Positions 58,915-64,000 of a stretch of DNA of 64,000 nt are shown piece after piece. The notes under the pieces were generated by a model. The model worked only from the letters and a program-made list of their open reading frames with translations, was not told the DNA's origin and made no database searches. A program made the position numbers and the translations under genes. This stretch comes from Sclerotinia nivalis (taxonomy: Eukaryota > Ascomycota > Leotiomycetes > Helotiales > Sclerotiniaceae). The stretch is from the NCBI GenBank assembly GCA_029531795.1, contig JAPEIS010000017.1, forward strand, positions 186,001 to 250,000, read 5' to 3'. Position 1 is the first letter of the stretch. Each line of letters begins with the position of its first letter.

Positions 58915-61487
58915 ATGTCTAGCTCTCTTCGGAGGTCTCCTCCTGATGAAGGCTATAGCGAACATCCTTTGACTGTTGTTAATCAATTCAAATTCGAGGA
59001 CTTGCCTTCGTGGCTCGCAGATTTATCTCCAGAAGATCGTGCTGGTAAGTAGCAACCGCGTCGTGTTCATAATGTATTTCATTCTCACATTAATTCATTG
59101 CAGAATACATTTTGGACATCATGAGTAGATTACCTACTTCGGAAGTATGGGACATAGTTGGGCGCCTTAAACCTCGACTTAAAATCGATTTCTTCTTTCA
59201 CTTACCATCCGAGATCTGTTTGAGGATTCTCAGCTTCCTTGACCCAGTCTCACTAATAAGAACCGCCAGCACCTCGCGACATTGGCAAATGCTAGCTTTC
59301 GATCGGAAATTGTGGGAACAACTATATATACGAGATGGGTTCAGAATTATTCGATCGGAGGTTGCGAAATTCGAGTACCCGGGTGGACAACCTTCATGGA
59401 TGAGCTCAAGGACCAACTTCGACCTCAATCTTCCAGCCAAGCGCAAATCCACGACCAATTCGCAGCGAATGGTATCCAGCCCGATTCGCAATAACGACAA
59501 TCAAGACTTGGACATGATGAAGCAGACGTCAATATTTGGACCGGCAAGCACAACGGAAATGAAACAAAGTCCTCTTGCTGAAGACGCGATCATGATGGAT
59601 GCACCAGTCTTACCTTTGGATAGTGGCAATGCCCAGACCTCATTTTCTAGCACAGAGGGAATTATCCCTGGAGGAAAAGGAAAAGGAGTCTCACGTCCCG
59701 GGCAACTACCCACTCTAGCCGTTGTAGATCGTAGTGATGGGGCAGAGAAACTCAATTGGCATTATCTCTATACCCAAAGAAGGCGCCTAGAAGCCAACTG
59801 GGAAGCCGGGAAGTTTACCAACTTTCAATTGCCGCATCCTATGTATCCGGAAGAGGGTCATACAGAGTGTATCTATACTATTCAGCATACGCAGAATTAT
59901 CTGGTCAGTGGTAGCCGTGATAAAACCATACGAGTCTGGGATCTCGACAGAAGACGCCTTGCTCTTCCTCCCTTGGCAGAACATCTAGGATCGGTACTCT
60001 GTCTTCAGTTTGACCCAGATCCGGAAGAAGATCTTATTGTCTCTGGAAGCAGTGATGCCACGGTCATCATTTGGCGGTTTTCGACAGGTAAGATCGTACA
60101 AAGATTAACGACAGCACATAGAGAATCAGTTCTGAATGTCAAATTTGACAAACGTGTGCTTGTCACCTGTTCAAAAGATAAAACCATCAAAGTATTCAAT
60201 CGCCGACCTATAGCCGGACGTATCATAAACGAATCAGCTTCCATCCAGATACCAAACCTTGGCTTCGAAAACAATCCCTCTGCGGGAACCATCATACTGC
60301 CATATACAAATATCTGCACTTTACAAGGTCATGGAGCTGCGGTTAACGCCGTTCAAGTATTGGGTGATGAAGTCGTGTCTGCTTCAGGTGATCGAACAGT
60401 AAAAATCTGGAACTGGAAAAAAAACACTTGCACTCGAACCCTATTGGGTCACACCAAGGGAATCGCGTGCGTTCAATACGATGGTCGTCGTATAGTGAGT
60501 GGTAGCAGTGACAATGAGGTTAAAGTCTTCGACAAAGAATCTGGTCTTGAAGTAGCCAGCCTTAGAGGTCATACGAACCTGGTGAGGACCGTCCAAGCTG
60601 GATTTGGCGATTTGCCATATAGCGCGGAAGAGGAAAGAGAGGATGCAAAGCGAATTGATAGAGAATATTTCAAGGCCGTGAACGGTGGATTGATCGATCA
60701 GACTTATCAACAAGGTCATCTCAAAAATGCCGGGTCCTCGAAGCCAGAAGATATCACTGCTTTTGGTGCTAAATTACCACCAGGAGGTGGAGGTTGCAGA
60801 TATAGTCGTATTGTCTCTGGATCTTATGATGAGTCGATTCATATATGGCGAAGGGATAAAGAAGGTGTCTGGAAGCCTCAGCATACTCTCCGACAAGAGG
60901 AAGGTTCCCGAAGCGCAATCAGGCAGTGGGCTAGAGTACCTCGAAGCATTCCCAACAAAAACGCAGCATGGCTCCTGGGGCTAACGCCTGGATCAGCAGA
61001 TGACGAGTCACCGTTGGGAGATATTTCAAAGCTTGCCCCGGAGGACCAAATTGACAAAGCAATTGCGGCTGGTGCAATAGGTCTACGTCAAACGCTCGAT
61101 CAGTACCCAGATTTACTGCTTCACGAATACTTGAGACTTGCTATCAATCGTTTGACAGATCACACAAAACACTTGATGAATCTCGTTTTCGTTGCAGCTC
61201 TACGAGCAAGAGGCTACGATATATCTGACCTGCCTCCTTTGCACAATGATTCAACTACGACTACAGTACCGGTATCAAGTACTGCTGCACCAAATCCTCC
61301 AACATTACCCAATCGTGGAATGCCTCTAGGTGGTCCTCATCCAACGCATGCTCGTGTCTTCAAGCTTCAATTTGATGCTCGTAGGATCATATGCTGTAGT
61401 CAAACACCAACAATTGTGGGCTGGGATTTTGCAAATGGTGATGAGGATATTATTGAAGCAAGTCGATTCTTTGCTCCAATGGAGTAG
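58915..61487 (+). CDS. F-box/WD40 protein, SCF ubiquitin-ligase substrate receptor (FWD-1/Slimb-like)
   Basis: Model: join(58915..59044, 59104..61487), 837 aa. A short leader and a helical segment (EYILDIMSRLPTSEVWDIVG, about 44-63), placed like the dimerisation D-domain of beta-TrCP/Cdc4 proteins, precede the F-box (HLPSEICLRILSFLDPVSL, about 76-94) that binds Skp1. After a disordered spacer of about 110 residues, WD40 blades start near 255 (YLVSGSRDKTIRVWDLD, LIVSGSSDATVIIW, LVTCSKDKTIKVF, VVSASGDRTVKIW, IVSGSSDNEVKVF). A long insertion separates these from the blade IVSGSYDESIHIW, and a helical C-terminal region and a final blade follow. It should select phosphorylated proteins for ubiquitination. 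Neurospora FWD-1 is one possible orthologue; Met30/SCON-2 or Cdc4 types fit the N-terminus less well. The exact orthologue is uncertain. Confidence 0.88.
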
Positions 61488-61850
61488 TGTGAATAAAACA
61501 CGCACCAGGTGCAAGGTTTGGCATTTCAAATGGGGCGTTAGATGGACAACGAATGGGGATGGACTAGGCTGGATCGGCGCATTCAATCCGGGCGTTTTAT
61601 GGGAGGTGGTAAATGACTACGATCGGACGACAAATTTTACGAAACTATGATTTTTAATGGGGAATTGCATTTGATATTGGTATTGATATTGCATATGCAT
61701 AGGGTGCGGTGGCATCACTCATCTAGGGCGATAGATTATTACAATGTCCGATATATATATGTTAACTGTATAGTATCAGTGCCGCGACAATGTATCCCTT
61801 CATTTTGTATACTTAATAGATAAAAAAAAAAAAATTTTTTACTTCAGAAG

Positions 61851-61881
61851 TTTTGTTTTTGGTTTTTGGTTTTGGTTTTTT
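61851..61881. repeat. GTTTTTG low-complexity repeat
   Basis: Four to five units of GTTTT(T)G in tandem, just after an A12/T6 stretch, downstream of the F-box/WD40 gene. Confidence 0.7.
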
Positions 61882-62984
61882 GATATGAAGAGAATTGTTC
61901 ATATGATTCTAATATTGCCTTCGGATTTTTTCCTATGATAATAATTACAAGACCTATCCAATAATAACTATCTAGCTTCTTATGTTTTTTTGAATAACTC
62001 CAATTGATATTCAATATACTGTGAATTAATTATCTCTTTGTAGATATACTGATTAAATTGGATTAGAATAGACATTAATATCTTCAGAAATTTCCGGGGA
62101 AGATGTAGTAGTAGATGGCAGGTCCGACTTGTTGATCTTGGGCTGTACGACAGTGTTGATTAAGATGGTTTGATAGGATAGATAATTGCTTGTGCTTCTT
62201 CGATGGTTGTAAGATCTTAATATTTATAGGTTATTTTCTTAAGGGCTTCATTCAGCTGTGTTGATTTTTTTAGTGGCACTTTTTCGTTGGTGTTGGGGGG
62301 GAGGGGGGAAGGGGCTTGTTTTGATATTTTTTGGGAATTCAGTATTGTTCGTTTGATAATTGATATTGACATAAAAATACTGAGTGGAACAGATTAATGA
62401 GGTTTTAAAGACGTGAAATGGAGATCTTGGGATTGATGTGGTGAGTTCAGAAACTGAAATTATTTATTTATAAATGAAGAAGGCAATACCATTCCCAGCC
62501 GCAGACTCTCCACTGGTGCCGTACCATCCCCATACCTCCAAAACGCAATAGGAGATTTCTCATCACTCTCAGTAGCCACGTCTACATACTGGTAGACAAA
62601 CAATCTACGCTTATAGAATATTGCATAAGAGCCATATTAGACACAGGACAAATTGGAATAAAATCCGAAGCATTGAGCGTGTTATTCCATGGTGATGCGG
62701 GTTTTGTGGGGCCCGTCAATTTATTTTAGAGGTAAAAGGCGCTGAGGTTAATTCCACTGAAGAGGAATATGTTGGTCCTGTTTGGTCCGAAAAAACGCTT
62801 TTGAGAGACTAATTGCTAGCGGTAGGTAGAGAAATGCTGAGCGCATGTTTGATTTTGTTGGTTGATGGAATTAGTGGGGAGTTTGGGGTGAATTACTCTT
62901 GATGATCTTTGGGATGATGAATCTAGATTTATATGATGAATTTTCACGAATTTTCATTATTATGAAAAGAATTTCGAGTTTCGA

Positions 62985-63490
62985 CCGTATATGATGTCTA
63001 AATTAAGGTTTTCCTAGCCTCCCCGGTCATTTTCTAGCTCGCTTCGATCGAATTAGCCCCGCCACCTACCCTTGCCTTTACCCTTATCGTCGCCTCTATT
63101 ATACACTGAAAGTACTTGGGGGGAAAAAAAACCTTCAAAAATGAAAGTCATTATATATAATCCAAACTTGAACAATATAATTGTATAATATAATAATGAT
63201 AATGATTCTATAGTGTATTAGAATAGTGAATGATCAAAATACGATATGTAATACAAATGAATTCATGATTCGTCGATTTATTAGTGTAATAACTAAGTAG
63301 GGATAGCCTCATTTTCCTGATAATAGCTTCAGGCCGGCCCCTATTCATTTTTGCCGTATATTATAATTTCCTGTACGATTTTGGGAGTCCAGTTTTGTAA
63401 TACCTTCGGCTATTTGAGCAGTCAAATAAACCGTATTTGTATACTAAAAAAAACCGTATATGATGATCTAATTCTAGTTATCATATACGG
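62985..63490. mobile_element. Possible small non-autonomous inverted-repeat element
   Basis: CCGTATATGAT occurs at 62985-62995, and its exact reverse complement at 63480-63490, so the 506 bp interval is bounded by 11-bp perfect inverted repeats; the next dozen bases are also partly alike. A further direct copy at 63454-63464 makes a hairpin with the right end, and degenerate copies (CCGTATATTAT near 63354, CCGTATTTGT near 63430) lie inside. There is no transposase frame and no obvious target-site duplication. It could be a MITE-like element or only local repeat scrambling. Confidence 0.3.
63454..63490. repeat. 11-bp inverted repeat (hairpin)
   Basis: Perfect arms CCGTATATGAT and ATCATATACGG flank a 15-nt spacer that itself contains a partly palindromic CTAATTCTAG. 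Confidence 0.85.
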
Positions 63491-64000
63491 GTTAGAAAGT
63501 ACCTTAGGGGAGGTGAAATCCTCAAGACGGTGTCGTAATGTGATGTTCTCTAGATGTGTGAAGGTTGCATCAGTAACATATATTGTATAATAGTGGATGG
63601 AGAGTATGGTGGCCTATCAGGAGTTTTTCATTCAAAATACTTCTTTTTTGTTTCTGGGATTTTAAATCTGTTAATGGACTTCAATCTTTCCAATTGAGTT
63701 GAATTCTTAAAACAAATTTTAAAATTTTGAAAAAGCGTCGTCGAAAACCATACTGGATTGAATGCCGTAGGGGGGCGAAAAGTATTCACGAAAAGTATTT
63801 TTGACATTAAAGAAATGCATACGATATATATTGAAATGGTCCACCACCAATCGAACATGGTACTGGTGAGAATAAGGCTACGCGATGATAGGAGTTTTAC
63901 TTGATTTCTTTTGCATTTATAGCACATCTTTAAATTCTTGGTGGTAACGCCGTGTCCTGCCGCGAAATTAGGGCACTTAAATACATCATTGACATGCCGG

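Larger units (their letters stand above)
61488..64000. other. AT-rich region without genes; CCGTATATGAT repeats
   Basis: About 2.5 kb with no supported gene. It contains GTTTTTG low-complexity DNA (61851-61881), a run of G (62288-62307) and AT-rich sequence. A set of CCGTATATGAT words at 62985-63490 is listed separately. Reading frames are short. The window ends inside this region. Confidence 0.5.

Noticed and set aside
1..64000. Secondary-metabolite cluster or mobile plasmid
   Set aside because: No polyketide synthase, peptide synthetase, terpene cyclase, P450, integrase or transposase is present. The genes are conserved housekeeping functions.

Overview
This window is nuclear DNA of a filamentous ascomycete (Pezizomycotina). 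Genes carry short GT-AG introns, mostly 48-80 bp, many with CTAAC/CTAAT-like branch sites. The proteins are typical fungal forms: a Cdc24 with PH and PB1 domains, a DUF3429 mitochondrial protein, an F-box/WD40 protein and a Q-rich TFIIA large subunit. Compact genes, AT-rich intergenic DNA and frequent TACCTAGGTA-type palindromes suggest a Leotiomycete such as Botrytis or Sclerotinia. That placement is inference; no marker gene is present.

Layout. 1-2.6 kb: no secure gene, one possible 2EXR-like remnant. 2.65-4.57 kb (+): CCT3, the gamma subunit of the TRiC/CCT chaperonin. 4.8-5.4 kb (-): PRKRIP1/DUF1168 spliceosomal protein. 5.9-7.6 kb (+): Det1-like histidine phosphatase. 8.3-10.4 kb (-): kinase-like protein with an HRN in place of HRD. 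13.0-13.4 kb (-): small two-exon gene. 13.4-19.0 kb: gene-poor, partly very AT-rich. 19.0-20.2 kb (-): DUF3429/TMEM69-like mitochondrial membrane protein. 21.3-31.0 kb (+): VPS13, 3215 aa. 32.1-34.1 kb (-): TFIIA large subunit. 35.2-37.1 kb (-): Cdc20. 38.1-40.5 kb (+): kelch/BTB protein, Ral2-like. 42.5-43.0 kb (-): small Cys-rich/charged protein. 44.7-47.5 kb (-): G-patch/GCFC protein Ntr1/Spp382 (TFIP11). 48.3-51.1 kb (-): large disordered basic protein of unknown function, with a first exon I reconstruct here. 51.6-52.1 kb (+): mitochondrial ribosomal protein mS37/Mrp10. 52.8-56.3 kb (-): Cdc24. 58.9-61.5 kb (+): F-box/WD40 SCF substrate receptor. 61.5-64 kb: no gene, but a family of CCGTATATGAT repeats that could mark a small inverted-repeat element.

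The genes are mostly housekeeping and do not form a metabolite cluster. Recurring themes are mRNA processing (PRKRIP1, Ntr1), cell cycle and ubiquitin (Cdc20, F-box/WD40, a KEN-box protein), polarity and Ras-Cdc42 signalling (Cdc24, kelch/BTB), membrane contact sites and mitochondria (VPS13, DUF3429, mS37). I saw no CRISPR array, no intact transposon and no tRNA or rRNA gene, although tRNAs were searched only by eye.

The most unusual observations are gene-structural. Three introns (CCT3, the kinase-like gene, Cdc24) are multiples of three with no in-frame stop, so retention would insert peptide rather than truncate. In the kinase-like gene the retained peptide would be hydrophobic and lie at the extreme C-terminus. 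Exon joins were chosen by splice consensus and reading phase, and every multi-exon model given here sums to a whole number of codons.
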